From assembly GCA_938041325.1 (NCBI GenBank), contig CALIAG010000010.1, positions 1 through 43,695 on the forward strand: a stretch of DNA of 43,695 nt, written 5' to 3'. The stretch comes from an uncultured Saprospiraceae bacterium (GTDB lineage: Bacteria; Bacteroidota; Bacteroidia; Chitinophagales; Saprospiraceae). The translations under genes were made by a program, and so were the position numbers. This document shows, one piece after another, positions 24,300 through 32,828 of the stretch. Each line of letters begins with the position of its first letter. Position 1 is the stretch's first letter. The notes beneath the pieces were generated by a model, which was not told the DNA's origin, ran no database searches, and worked only from the letters and a program-made list of their open reading frames with translations.

Positions 24300-25304
24300 A
24301 TGAATACAATAATTCTAGCCATAGAATCTTCCTGTGATGATACCTCTGCATCGATCATAAAGGATGGTGAAATATTAAGTAACTGCACTGCTACACAGGA
24401 TGCGCATAAGGCATATGGAGGAGTGGTTCCTGAAGTTGCTTCTCGAGCTCATCAAGTTAATATTATTCCTGTGGTCAATCTTGCTTTGCAAAAAGCGGGG
24501 ATTGCTAAAACAGATTTGAGTGCGGTGGCATTTACCAGAGGTCCAGGACTAATTGGATCTTTGTTGGTTGGTGTCAGTTTTGCTAAATCATTTGCGCTGA
24601 GCTTAGACATACCTTTGATCGAAGTACATCATATGCAAGCCCATGTAATGGCTCATTTTGCAGAAGATCCAAAACCAAATTTTCCATTCCTTTGCCTCAC
24701 CGTCTCAGGTGGACATACGCAAATTGTATTGGTAAAAGCGCCACTCGAAATGGAGATCTTAGGTGAGACCATAGACGATGCTGCTGGCGAAGCTTTCGAC
24801 AAAACAGGAAAGTTGTTGGGTTTGGATTATCCTGCCGGACCAATAATAGATAAATTGGCTAAAGAAGGAAAGGCTGTTTTTGATTTTCCAGAGCCTAAAA
24901 TCCCTGAATTAAATTTCAGTTTTTCTGGATTGAAAACTTCTATCCTTTATTTCTTAAAACGCAATTTAAAAGAAGATCCTGATTTTATAAAAACCAACCT
25001 GGTGGATATATGCGCTTCTGTTCAAACAAGAATAGTTTCTATTTTGATGAATAAATTGGAACTAGCTGCCAAACAAACGGGTTTAAAAGAAATAGCCATT
25101 GCAGGAGGTGTTTCTGCTAATTCTGAGCTGCGCAAAACATTACAAGAAAAAGGAAAAGAACTGGGCTGGACTACCTATATCCCTCATATTCAATACTGTA
25201 CTGATAACGCGGGGATGATTGCAGTGGTTGCACACTACAAATTCTTAAAAGGACAGTTCACGACTCAAGATGTAATACCAACGGCACGGTATGAAGAAAT
25301 TTAA
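24300..25304 (+). CDS. tsaD: tRNA N6-threonylcarbamoyladenosine transferase
   Basis: Moves the threonylcarbamoyl group onto A37 of tRNAs that read ANN codons, with TsaB and TsaE. I start it at the ATG at 24300 (MNTIILAIESSCDDT), as in the family; the open frame reaches back 26 codons to 24222 but that part is unlike TsaD. The 334 residues carry the ASKHA-fold signature, the metal site HMQAH (His111 and His115) and the conserved YCTDNAGMIA near the end. Length is normal. It opens the long plus-strand half of the window and is divergent from the bactofilin gene. Confidence 0.97.
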   Translation: MNTIILAIESSCDDTSASIIKDGEILSNCTATQDAHKAYGGVVPEVASRAHQVNIIPVVNLALQKAGIAKTDLSAVAFTRGPGLIGSLLVGVSFAKSFALSLDIPLIEVHHMQAHVMAHFAEDPKPNFPFLCLTVSGGHTQIVLVKAPLEMEILGETIDDAAGEAFDKTGKLLGLDYPAGPIIDKLAKEGKAVFDFPEPKIPELNFSFSGLKTSILYFLKRNLKEDPDFIKTNLVDICASVQTRIVSILMNKLELAAKQTGLKEIAIAGGVSANSELRKTLQEKGKELGWTTYIPHIQYCTDNAGMIAVVAHYKFLKGQFTTQDVIPTARYEEI

Positions 25305-25357
25305 GCTGAACCTAGTCTATTTTAAACTTGCAATTATTGACTAAAACTAACCACGTT

Positions 25358-25939
25358 ATGCCCCATCCATTGCCATTCAAAAATTTCAATCTAAAAGACA
25401 AAGGGCCTATCTCTTCTAAGTTTATATTGAAAAAGCTATTCGATTTTTATGCTGCAACAGAATTCGTACAACTTCTTCCATACGGTAGAAATCAAGATCG
25501 CAACAATTTTGAACTGGTAATTGATGAAGCTTGTGGAACCTGTAGTTCAAAGCATGCTTTGCTGAAATCACTTGCAATAGAACAAGGCTTTGATGAGCTT
25601 CAACTTTTTATAGGCATTTATAAAATGAATGATGAGAATACCCCAGGAATAGGTGACGTTTTAAAAAGAAACAATTTGGATTATATTCCTGAAGCCCATT
25701 GCTATCTACGATTTGAAAAAAACACTATTGATATAACTAATTCAGTGTCTGATTTCGCTAACATATCAAATGATGTATTACTAGAGATTGAAATTGAGCC
25801 ACAACAAGTTGTACATTTCAAAGTAGAAAAACACAAGCAATTTTTGAACGAATGGTTAGAAAACGAAAAATCGACTTTCAGCTTTGATCAACTTTGGGCC
25901 GTTAGGGAGCAATGTATTCATTCTTTAAGTCAGCTATGA
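25358..25939 (+). CDS. Transglutaminase-like (papain-fold) protein, putative
   Basis: I do not recognise a named family. From the ATG at 25358 (MPHPLPFKNF) it has 193 residues; a TTG ten codons earlier is less likely. Residues in transglutaminase-like order are visible: Cys in ACGTCSSKHALLKSLA, His in PEAHCYLRF about 55 residues later, and Asp in NTIDIT soon after. This Cys-His-Asp spacing and the strand pattern fit the transglutaminase-like superfamily, which includes proteases, deamidases and amide-forming enzymes. There is no signal peptide, so it should act in the cytoplasm. It follows tsaD by 53 bases and may share its transcript. The call rests on motif pattern only. Confidence 0.55.
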   Translation: MPHPLPFKNFNLKDKGPISSKFILKKLFDFYAATEFVQLLPYGRNQDRNNFELVIDEACGTCSSKHALLKSLAIEQGFDELQLFIGIYKMNDENTPGIGDVLKRNNLDYIPEAHCYLRFEKNTIDITNSVSDFANISNDVLLEIEIEPQQVVHFKVEKHKQFLNEWLENEKSTFSFDQLWAVREQCIHSLSQL

Positions 25940-26012
25940 TAATCTTCTTTTTCCATGAAAATTATGAATCCATCTTAGGTGAATTTAGTAGTCTAGAATA
26001 ATTACTAATTTA

Positions 26013-26043
26013 TTGGTCACTGTAATAAGGTTGGTTATCTTGG
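26013..26043 (+). promoter_or_regulatory. Candidate promoter of the receptor-cyclase operon
   Basis: TTG (26013-26015), a 20-base spacer and TATCTTGG (26036-26043, 7 of 8 to TAnnTTTG) lie 27 bases before the receptor ATG. The GGAGG within it is probably coincidental. Confidence 0.4.
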
Positions 26044-26070
26044 AGGATAATTAAAATATGAAGTTGTTTA

Positions 26071-28446
26071 ATGACGAAAAGGTCATTCAAAATCATACCC
26101 TTAATGTACAAAGCTTATTTAATATTATTGCTTTCCGTTTTATATCTAAATCTGCAATCACAGAATGATAGTTTGCTCGTTCAATTTATTCAATTGGGTC
26201 AATCTGATTTAATCGAAGAAGTCAGAACAGAAGACCAAAGAGTTGTTTCGGCTAATCGTTCTTTGACAGATGTGAAAGATTTACCTTTCACCATATATGT
26301 GGTTACCCAAAAGCAAATCAAGGATAATGGCTATCTGACTTTGGTTGATGTTTTAAAAGATATTCCAGGAATTCGAGTATCTCAACCGGGCTCTGCTTTG
26401 GAAGGCGAGACTTTTCTAATGCGTGGATTGTTGGGTAATTCTTATGCCAAAATTCTGATCAATGATTTACCAATAAAACCTACTGCTGTAAGGGGAATGC
26501 CTATTGGCGCACAATTGCCCGTACAACATGCCGAACGAATCGAGATAATCTTCGGCTCTTCAGCTGCTGTATATGGAGCAGACGCTTCTGCAGGTGTTAT
26601 TAATATAATCACTTCTGATTCTGAACGCCCTTTTTATGTCCAATCAGATTTAGCTTTGGGAGGCCAAGGAATGACTCATCTAAATCTGACTTTAGGAGGA
26701 AAACTAGGTTGGGATAAGAATGTTTTGAAGTTTAGTCTTTTTGGCAGTTTTACTGATTTAAAAAGAAGGAATATTTATTATGATCAGTTCAATAATTACA
26801 ATCCTTTAAATTATCTATTTCAGGATTCTTCTCACACCAGTATTCCGAACTATAAAGGGACTGCAGCCTATCCGATTCTAAAAGATTTACCCCATCAAAG
26901 TCGAAGATTTGGTATACGATTGCAATATCGAGGATTCACCCTAGGCATTCAAAATATGTACCGCAAGGATCATTCAGCCATTGGATTAAACCCTGCTGTC
27001 ATTTCTTATGCAAATCCTTTGAACTATAAAGCTGAAGATATTTCCCTTTACAATTTGTCTTGGAACTCTAAAGCTGAAAAGAGAATGCAGCTTAAGTTTA
27101 ACTTATCACTTCTTGTCTACCAGATGGATCAAGGTTCTTCTTCTGATTACGTTTATGCCTTACCAAATTCAAGTGTTAGGTTTTGGGAAACTTCTGCCTC
27201 TACCCCTGCCCCATTCGATACCATTAATTACGCAGCCCTTTCTGAAGATATTTATAATGACTTGGTTTCAGGATCTAGGTTTAGTCAAAACACCTCGGTC
27301 GATTTAAATTTTGAAGGGCTTCTCAGCCACAAGTCTTACAAATGGTTGGATCTTCTGACAGGCTACACAACACAAATTTCTGTTAATCAACCGTTCATTG
27401 ATTATTTGCCTGCTCCATTTGATTCAAGTTCAGATCTAAATGGGAATGGCATTGATGATGTTAGTGAAAATTACGACTTCCCGATTACACCTGATTTAGA
27501 TGTGTTTTTTAATCTGGGTTTTTTCGCCCAAGTTTATGTGACAACTAAAAGGTTTAACTTTTTAGCTGGCATAAGAACTGATCGACACAACATTTATGGC
27601 AATTCCACAAGCCCTAGAGTTGCAGGAATATTTAAAGTAAATCCTAAATGGAGTATCCGAGGATCTTTTGGAAGATCATTTCGAGCCCCGACTTCTTTCT
27701 ACGGAAACAACACCTTTATTATACGTTCTTTTCCACAAGCAGGTGTGAGAAAAGCATCTGATGAATTTCCAGACTTTGCAGAATATGTTCCGGAGATCAC
27801 AAATTCTGTTGAATTAGGATTTCGGTATACGCCAAAAACTAAATGGTTTGCTGATTTAACTTTTTTCTATTCGAAAACCAATAATCTAATTAGCCAAAGT
27901 TATCAAGAAGCTTTTCCTTTTATCATAGCTGGCTATTTCAATGATAGTTTATCAAACCTTGTTTTATATGGTATTCAAGGAAGATTGGAAGGGAAAAAAA
28001 TTCTCTGGGACGGAAAGATAGATGTTGTTTTAGATGGACAAATAGCAAAAGGAAGTGAAGTTTTGCCGTTTAGCTTAGGCAAAATCGAGCAAGTCAGAGC
28101 GCAACCAACCTTTATGTTTAGAGCGCAAACTAATGTCCGATTAAACGATCGTTGGATCGTTACAGGTACAGGACATCTCCAATCCAACTGGGCCAGTAGA
28201 CGAGTGACAGATGATTTTCTTTTGGAAGAACCACTAAGATCACAATATATAAATAGTGGATTTGTAACACTGGATTTAAATATTCGATATCAATTAACGG
28301 ATAATTTTCAAGGATACTTTTTATTTAATAACATTCTTGGAACTCAATATGGTGGCATTGCCGCTAATGGGTTCATAGACGATTTGATTTATAATCCTCA
28401 ACCCTTGTCTTCTTTGAGGCTGGGACTAAATTACAGAATTAAATAA
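26071..28446 (+). CDS. TonB-dependent outer-membrane receptor
   Basis: Outer-membrane barrel that takes up or senses a ligand using TonB energy. The 791 residues have a signal peptide (the true start may be Met12, ATG at 26104, which leaves a standard signal). A plug domain follows (about 65-185; DVLKDIPGIRV and ERIEIIFGSSAAVYGADASAGVINII), then a 22-strand-type barrel ending LGLNYRIK. It lacks the N-terminal carboxypeptidase-regulatory domain common in Bacteroidota SusC-type receptors and has no STN signalling domain. No SusD gene is near, so it is not a polysaccharide locus. An EF-hand-like loop DLNGNGIDDVSE (455-466) lies in a barrel loop. Its stop is one base before the next gene, a sensor cyclase. 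The ligand is unknown. Confidence 0.9.
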   Translation: MTKRSFKIIPLMYKAYLILLLSVLYLNLQSQNDSLLVQFIQLGQSDLIEEVRTEDQRVVSANRSLTDVKDLPFTIYVVTQKQIKDNGYLTLVDVLKDIPGIRVSQPGSALEGETFLMRGLLGNSYAKILINDLPIKPTAVRGMPIGAQLPVQHAERIEIIFGSSAAVYGADASAGVINIITSDSERPFYVQSDLALGGQGMTHLNLTLGGKLGWDKNVLKFSLFGSFTDLKRRNIYYDQFNNYNPLNYLFQDSSHTSIPNYKGTAAYPILKDLPHQSRRFGIRLQYRGFTLGIQNMYRKDHSAIGLNPAVISYANPLNYKAEDISLYNLSWNSKAEKRMQLKFNLSLLVYQMDQGSSSDYVYALPNSSVRFWETSASTPAPFDTINYAALSEDIYNDLVSGSRFSQNTSVDLNFEGLLSHKSYKWLDLLTGYTTQISVNQPFIDYLPAPFDSSSDLNGNGIDDVSENYDFPITPDLDVFFNLGFFAQVYVTTKRFNFLAGIRTDRHNIYGNSTSPRVAGIFKVNPKWSIRGSFGRSFRAPTSFYGNNTFIIRSFPQAGVRKASDEFPDFAEYVPEITNSVELGFRYTPKTKWFADLTFFYSKTNNLISQSYQEAFPFIIAGYFNDSLSNLVLYGIQGRLEGKKILWDGKIDVVLDGQIAKGSEVLPFSLGKIEQVRAQPTFMFRAQTNVRLNDRWIVTGTGHLQSNWASRRVTDDFLLEEPLRSQYINSGFVTLDLNIRYQLTDNFQGYFLFNNILGTQYGGIAANGFIDDLIYNPQPLSSLRLGLNYRIK

Positions 28447-28447
28447 A

Positions 28448-30820
28448 GTGAAAACAGCAAAATTTTTCATTTCTATTTTCTTACTAATTGTATCCTCAAG
28501 TTTTACTTTTGGGCAAGCTCCTCCAGTATATCAAAGTGAAGTCAATTCTATTTTAGATCGAGCAGGTCTTCATAACTCTATCGATACCAATCGAATAATG
28601 ATTCTAGATGCTCTTAAATTGAGCAGAGACAATGACTATGCAGATGGCATTATTCGCTCCTATCAAACAATGGCTAGCTTGGAACTTAAAGAACATAATT
28701 TGTCAGGAGCTTTGAGGAATTACCTTCAATTATTAAACCTACTCGAAGAGGTCGATCGACCAGGAATCAAAGCAGAAACTTTGAGAGATTTAGGTGATGT
28801 TTATTTTATAGAAAAAATGAATAGGAATGCATTAAATGCCTATTTAAAATCCAAAACCTATTTCGGACAAACAAATCAAAAGGAATATTTAAAAATATTA
28901 GATCGAATTGCGGATACGTATGCAGGGATGGGGATAGTAGATAGTGCGATCCTTGTATCAGAAGAAATTCTTGCGCTTCATCAGGATTCTGATAATCAAA
29001 TTGCTACAGTCAAAACCCTACAGAGAATTGTAGATGTCTATTTAGGAAAAAACAATTACCAAGCGGCCTTACTTTCCAACCTTGAATTATTGACAATCAT
29101 AAAGCTATTTGGCGACGAAAAGGATCTAGCGGCAGTGTATAACAACCTTGGTTATATTTACACGAGACAAAAAAACTATCCTCTTGCTATTGAGCATTTT
29201 AAAAAAGTTGAAAAACTAGAAATTGGAAATGCAATAAATCTCGCCCCTCTTTATATCAATATGGGCGTTTGCTATTCTAATGATAAAGAATTTGAAGCCA
29301 GCATTCGATACTTAAAAAAGGCAGAAGCATTATATAGTTTGGAACAGAAAAGTAAAAAAGCTTCAGTGAATCAACTAATCAGCAGCGTATATTTAAACAA
29401 TAGTGATCTTTATAATGCGCAACTGTATAATCAAATCGCATTAGAATTTGCAAGAGTTGGTGAAGAGCCAGAGGTACTAAGTAGTACCTATTATCAATCC
29501 GCACAAATTCAAAGAAAATTATACGATTATGAGAAGGCCTTGTCATTTTACCAATTGCATCTTAACATCAGAGACTCTATCCGTTTGGATGAACGATTTC
29601 GACAACAAGATCTCCAACAACAACAAGTACTTTTAGAACGAGCAGAAAAAGAAATTAAACTTTTATTGGTAAACAATGATATTCAGGAATTGAATATTTC
29701 GCGGTTACAATTGGAAAAAGACAAAATAGAATTGTCGAGATCCAACTTGGAGCTCGAAGCTAAGAAAAGAAAAGATGAAATTCTTTTGCTTCGAAGCAAT
29801 GAACAAGTGAAAGATGCAGAGCTTCAAAATCAAGAACTCCTTGCTCAACAAACTAAGCAGGCGCTCGCCATTGCTCAACAAGAGCTTGAAAGTCAAAAGA
29901 AAGACCAGACCTTATTGGAATTGCGCAGCATAGAAGAACGGCAACAAGTCGAATTAATGCAAAAAGAAGCAGCAGAAGCAAAACAAAAAAGGGAAATAGA
30001 ATCTCTGACTATGGAAAAAGAGATCACACAGTTGGAATTGGATAATGAAGCAGCTTTCAGACAATCCGTTTATTCAATCGGTGGTCTACTTGGTTTGTTA
30101 GGTATTCTAGTGGTTTTGTCTTTACTTAATTCTAGAAGAAAAAACCAGCAGTTGGAAAAACAGAATTTAATTATTGAAACAGAAAGAAGTAAGTCTGAAG
30201 AACTATTGCTCAATATTCTTCCCGAAGAAACGGCAGCAGAACTTAAAGAAAAAGGAGCCGCTACTCCGAAACAATATAAGCAAGCAACGGTCTTGTTCTC
30301 TGACTTTGCAAGTTTTACAGAAATAGCTCAACAAATGACCCCTTCAGAGTTGATTGAAGAGATCAATGCCTGCTTTATTGTATTTGATGAAATCATCGAA
30401 CGCAATGGGTTAGAGAAAATAAAAACGATTGGTGATGCTTATATGGCCGCGGGTGGAATTCCTGAAAAAAATACAACCAATGCCATTGATTCTGTCAGAG
30501 CAGCGCAAGAAATGAATGATTTTATGATCAAACGATTGGTACAAAAAAAGGCAGAAGGAAAGAAGTATTGGGGAATGAGAATTGGTCTGCACACCGGCCC
30601 TATAGTTGCTGGAGTAGTCGGTAAAAATAAGTTCGCTTATGACATTTGGGGAGACACCGTTAATGTAGCCAGCCGTATGGAAACCAATGGCCTTGTTGGA
30701 GAAATAAACATATCTCAGTCTACTTACGACTTAGTTAAAGATCAAGTAAGCTGCCGAAAACGAGGAACCATTGATGTGAAACACAAAGGAGAAATGGAAA
30801 TGTACGTCGTTGAAACTTAA
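28448..30820 (+). CDS. TPR-sensor class III adenylate cyclase, membrane-spanning
   Basis: Makes cAMP from ATP by prediction. It starts at GTG one base after the receptor stop. The 790 residues run as a signal peptide (cut near FTFGQ), a TPR-rich region (about 30-380), a long coiled coil (about 385-535, rich in E, Q, K and L), one membrane helix (about 540-562), a short S-helix-like linker (ETERSKSEELLLNILPEE) and the catalytic domain (about 605-790). Metal aspartates are Asp619 (FSDF) and Asp663 (IGDAY). The adenine-selecting pair is Lys657 and Asp732, and the transition-state pair is Asn739 and Arg743. So the TPR sensor should be periplasmic and the cyclase cytoplasmic. Fusion of these parts is known in Bacteroidota; pairing with a receptor suggests signal relay. 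Confidence 0.9.
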   Translation: MKTAKFFISIFLLIVSSSFTFGQAPPVYQSEVNSILDRAGLHNSIDTNRIMILDALKLSRDNDYADGIIRSYQTMASLELKEHNLSGALRNYLQLLNLLEEVDRPGIKAETLRDLGDVYFIEKMNRNALNAYLKSKTYFGQTNQKEYLKILDRIADTYAGMGIVDSAILVSEEILALHQDSDNQIATVKTLQRIVDVYLGKNNYQAALLSNLELLTIIKLFGDEKDLAAVYNNLGYIYTRQKNYPLAIEHFKKVEKLEIGNAINLAPLYINMGVCYSNDKEFEASIRYLKKAEALYSLEQKSKKASVNQLISSVYLNNSDLYNAQLYNQIALEFARVGEEPEVLSSTYYQSAQIQRKLYDYEKALSFYQLHLNIRDSIRLDERFRQQDLQQQQVLLERAEKEIKLLLVNNDIQELNISRLQLEKDKIELSRSNLELEAKKRKDEILLLRSNEQVKDAELQNQELLAQQTKQALAIAQQELESQKKDQTLLELRSIEERQQVELMQKEAAEAKQKREIESLTMEKEITQLELDNEAAFRQSVYSIGGLLGLLGILVVLSLLNSRRKNQQLEKQNLIIETERSKSEELLLNILPEETAAELKEKGAATPKQYKQATVLFSDFASFTEIAQQMTPSELIEEINACFIVFDEIIERNGLEKIKTIGDAYMAAGGIPEKNTTNAIDSVRAAQEMNDFMIKRLVQKKAEGKKYWGMRIGLHTGPIVAGVVGKNKFAYDIWGDTVNVASRMETNGLVGEINISQSTYDLVKDQVSCRKRGTIDVKHKGEMEMYVVET

Positions 30821-31031
30821 TTATACTTTTGTTCTATCTACTTACTTGCTTTGAGTTTTAACTTTAGCGTTTATTTGTAAAAGGAGTTATCTCAAAAGGT
30901 CTTGCATTCGATTTTTATAAAACGGGGTAAATTTTCAACTATTTTTAATTCCTTTAAAAAATTTTGAATTGGTTTAAGGAAAGAAAGAACATTTTACTTA
31001 GTTTGGCAGCAAATATTGCAAAAGAACAACT

Positions 31032-31823
31032 ATGGAAGAAGTATTCAATTTAAACAATATATTTACGCTATTTATGCTTGTCCTCTTACAAGCAGTACTA
31101 GGCTTTGACAACCTATTGTATATCTCACTTGAGTCGAAGAATGCACCTGAAGACCGACGAAGTTATGTCCGGAAGATCGGAATTGGCCTAGCAATCGTCT
31201 TGAGAATTGTTTTACTTTTTGTTCTCATTAGCGTTATTGATTCTTTTCAAAACAGTCTCTTTAAAATAGATATTGGACATTATATCCATGGTGATTTTAA
31301 TTTGCATGCCTTAATTGTGCTTCTTGGTGGTGCCTTCATAATGTATACAGCAGTTAAAGAAATTTGGCACATGATGTCATTAGAGGAACTGGAAAATAAA
31401 ACAGAACGCAAGCCAAAATCTGTCGGCTCAGTCATTGCCATGATCGTTTTGATGAATTTGGTTTTTTCATTTGATTCCATATTGAGTGCAATGGCATTAA
31501 CCGATGTTTTTTGGGTAATGGCTACAGCCATTATTATTGGTGGTCTCTTAATGATTGTTTTGGCTGATAAAGTATCTGATTTTTTACAAAAGAATAGGAT
31601 GTATGAAGTGCTTGGACTTTTTGTTCTTTTCTTGGTTGGAATAATGTTGATTTCAGAAGGTGGTCATTTGGCGCATATGGAATTGTTTGGAAGTCCGATC
31701 ACGCCGATGAGTAAAGCTACTTTTTATTTCATTATTATTATTTTAATCATCATTGACTTGGTACAAGGCCGATATCAAAAGAAACTTTCAAAAATAAAAG
31801 AAGAAAACACCGCAAGTAAATAG
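31032..31823 (+). CDS. TerC-family integral membrane protein
   Basis: TerC proteins are polytopic membrane proteins linked to metal or tellurite stress and, in recent work on the family, to manganese export during protein secretion. The 263 residues hold about seven membrane helices. Two acidic motifs sit within helices, as usual for the family: GFDNLLYIS (24-32) and FSFDSILSAMAL (about 142-153). The gene begins 211 bases after the cyclase gene and ends 11 bases before the LytTR regulator, with which it likely shares a transcript. The function here cannot be told further; no ter stress gene is adjacent. Confidence 0.88.
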   Translation: MEEVFNLNNIFTLFMLVLLQAVLGFDNLLYISLESKNAPEDRRSYVRKIGIGLAIVLRIVLLFVLISVIDSFQNSLFKIDIGHYIHGDFNLHALIVLLGGAFIMYTAVKEIWHMMSLEELENKTERKPKSVGSVIAMIVLMNLVFSFDSILSAMALTDVFWVMATAIIIGGLLMIVLADKVSDFLQKNRMYEVLGLFVLFLVGIMLISEGGHLAHMELFGSPITPMSKATFYFIIIILIIIDLVQGRYQKKLSKIKEENTASK

Positions 31824-31834
31824 AAATATATTCT

Positions 31835-32701
31835 TTGGAATCCATTAAATACTTTCTTGATTTACTCGAACAGCCCTTTCCCGATTATGATAATCGGTTA
31901 AGTGAATACAAAAGCTTGTTCTTTGTTGGTGCATTTATAACGCTATTTCTGTATTTATTACAACCATTTGGGCTGACTGAATTTGGAGGCAACTTATTTA
32001 TTGTTTGCTGTGGATTTGGCTTGGTTACTTTTCTGGTTGGTGTGTTACTGAATTTCATCCTAATAGATCTTTTGAAAATACGAAAAGATGAACCAAGCTG
32101 GACGCTAAAACGCTGGATCATATTTGTCATTATTCTTCTCTTGTGTATTGCTATTGCCAACTATCTCTACATAATGCTTTACCTGGGGTTTTTCGAATTC
32201 TCCTTCTCTCACTTTCTGGTTATGTGCGCTAATACGCTTCTTGTTGGTATTTTTCCAGTTGTCTTCTCTGGTCTGTTTCATCAAATAAGTTCTTTGCGAA
32301 AAAATAAAAACAGTGCATCTGAAATAAATGAGCGCTTGGTTCAAAATAGCAATCCAACTGAACAAATAATTTTGTCTTCAGCAAATGAAAAACAAAAACT
32401 AACTTTTCAAAACGATGAAATTTTATATCTCGAAGCCATGCAGAATTATACTGCTATAATTTTTATTAGAGATGATAAGCTTCAAAAAGAAATGATTCGA
32501 AATACCTTTTCTGCGATAGAAAAACAGCTTTTTGATACGTCCATAATCCGTTGCCACAGGTCTTATTTTATCAATTTAAATCAAATTGATAAGATTGAAG
32601 GAAATGCTCAATGCTTGAACATCTTTTTGAAAGAACAGGATGACTTGACAGTTCCGGTTTCTAAGAAATATATGAAAGCATTCAGTTCAAAAATTAAATA
32701 A
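31835..32701 (+). CDS. Membrane-bound LytTR transcription regulator
   Basis: DNA-binding regulator tethered to the inner membrane. It starts at TTG (31835), 11 bases after terC; an in-frame stop lies just upstream and no ATG is available early. The 288 residues have four membrane helices (about 27-45, 55-78, 90-112 and 122-145), a short linker with poor conservation, and a C-terminal LytTR domain (about 190-288) with the family's landmarks ILYLEAMQNYTAI and FIRCHRSYFINLNQI in pattern. There is no receiver domain or histidine kinase beside it, so the membrane part probably senses directly. Three repeats just past its stop look like its binding sites, so it probably controls the next gene. Confidence 0.9.
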   Translation: MESIKYFLDLLEQPFPDYDNRLSEYKSLFFVGAFITLFLYLLQPFGLTEFGGNLFIVCCGFGLVTFLVGVLLNFILIDLLKIRKDEPSWTLKRWIIFVIILLLCIAIANYLYIMLYLGFFEFSFSHFLVMCANTLLVGIFPVVFSGLFHQISSLRKNKNSASEINERLVQNSNPTEQIILSSANEKQKLTFQNDEILYLEAMQNYTAIIFIRDDKLQKEMIRNTFSAIEKQLFDTSIIRCHRSYFINLNQIDKIEGNAQCLNIFLKEQDDLTVPVSKKYMKAFSSKIK

Positions 32702-32710
32702 GGCCAATCA

Positions 32711-32765
32711 TTCATCCCAGATTGCCTTTTTTCGTCCCAACCTAAGTCTTTTTCGTCCCAACCTA
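32711..32765 (+). promoter_or_regulatory. Three tandem operator-like repeats, probable LytTR sites
   Basis: TTCATCCCAG (32711-32720), TTCGTCCCAA (32731-32740) and TTCGTCCCAA (32752-32761) stand 20 and 21 bases apart; the last two share 17 bases each (TTTTTCGTCCCAACCTA). Two-turn spacing of direct repeats is the known LytTR arrangement. A weak -7 (TAACTTTA, 32809-32816) lies 47 bases past the last repeat, ahead of the next gene. Confidence 0.7.
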
Positions 32766-32828
32766 CTCGTATTCAGCACATTAAAATTCATTCAAAAAGT
32801 TTTCTAGTTAACTTTAAAATAAAAAAAC

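Noticed and set aside
26042-26060. GGAGG followed by an ATG at 26058
   Set aside because: That ATG is out of frame with the receptor and opens only a short frame; ribosome-binding sites of this kind are rarely used in this phylum.
26071-30820. SusCD-type polysaccharide locus or FecAR system
   Set aside because: No SusD, glycosidase, FecR or ECF sigma gene is adjacent and the receptor lacks the STN and carboxypeptidase-regulatory domains.
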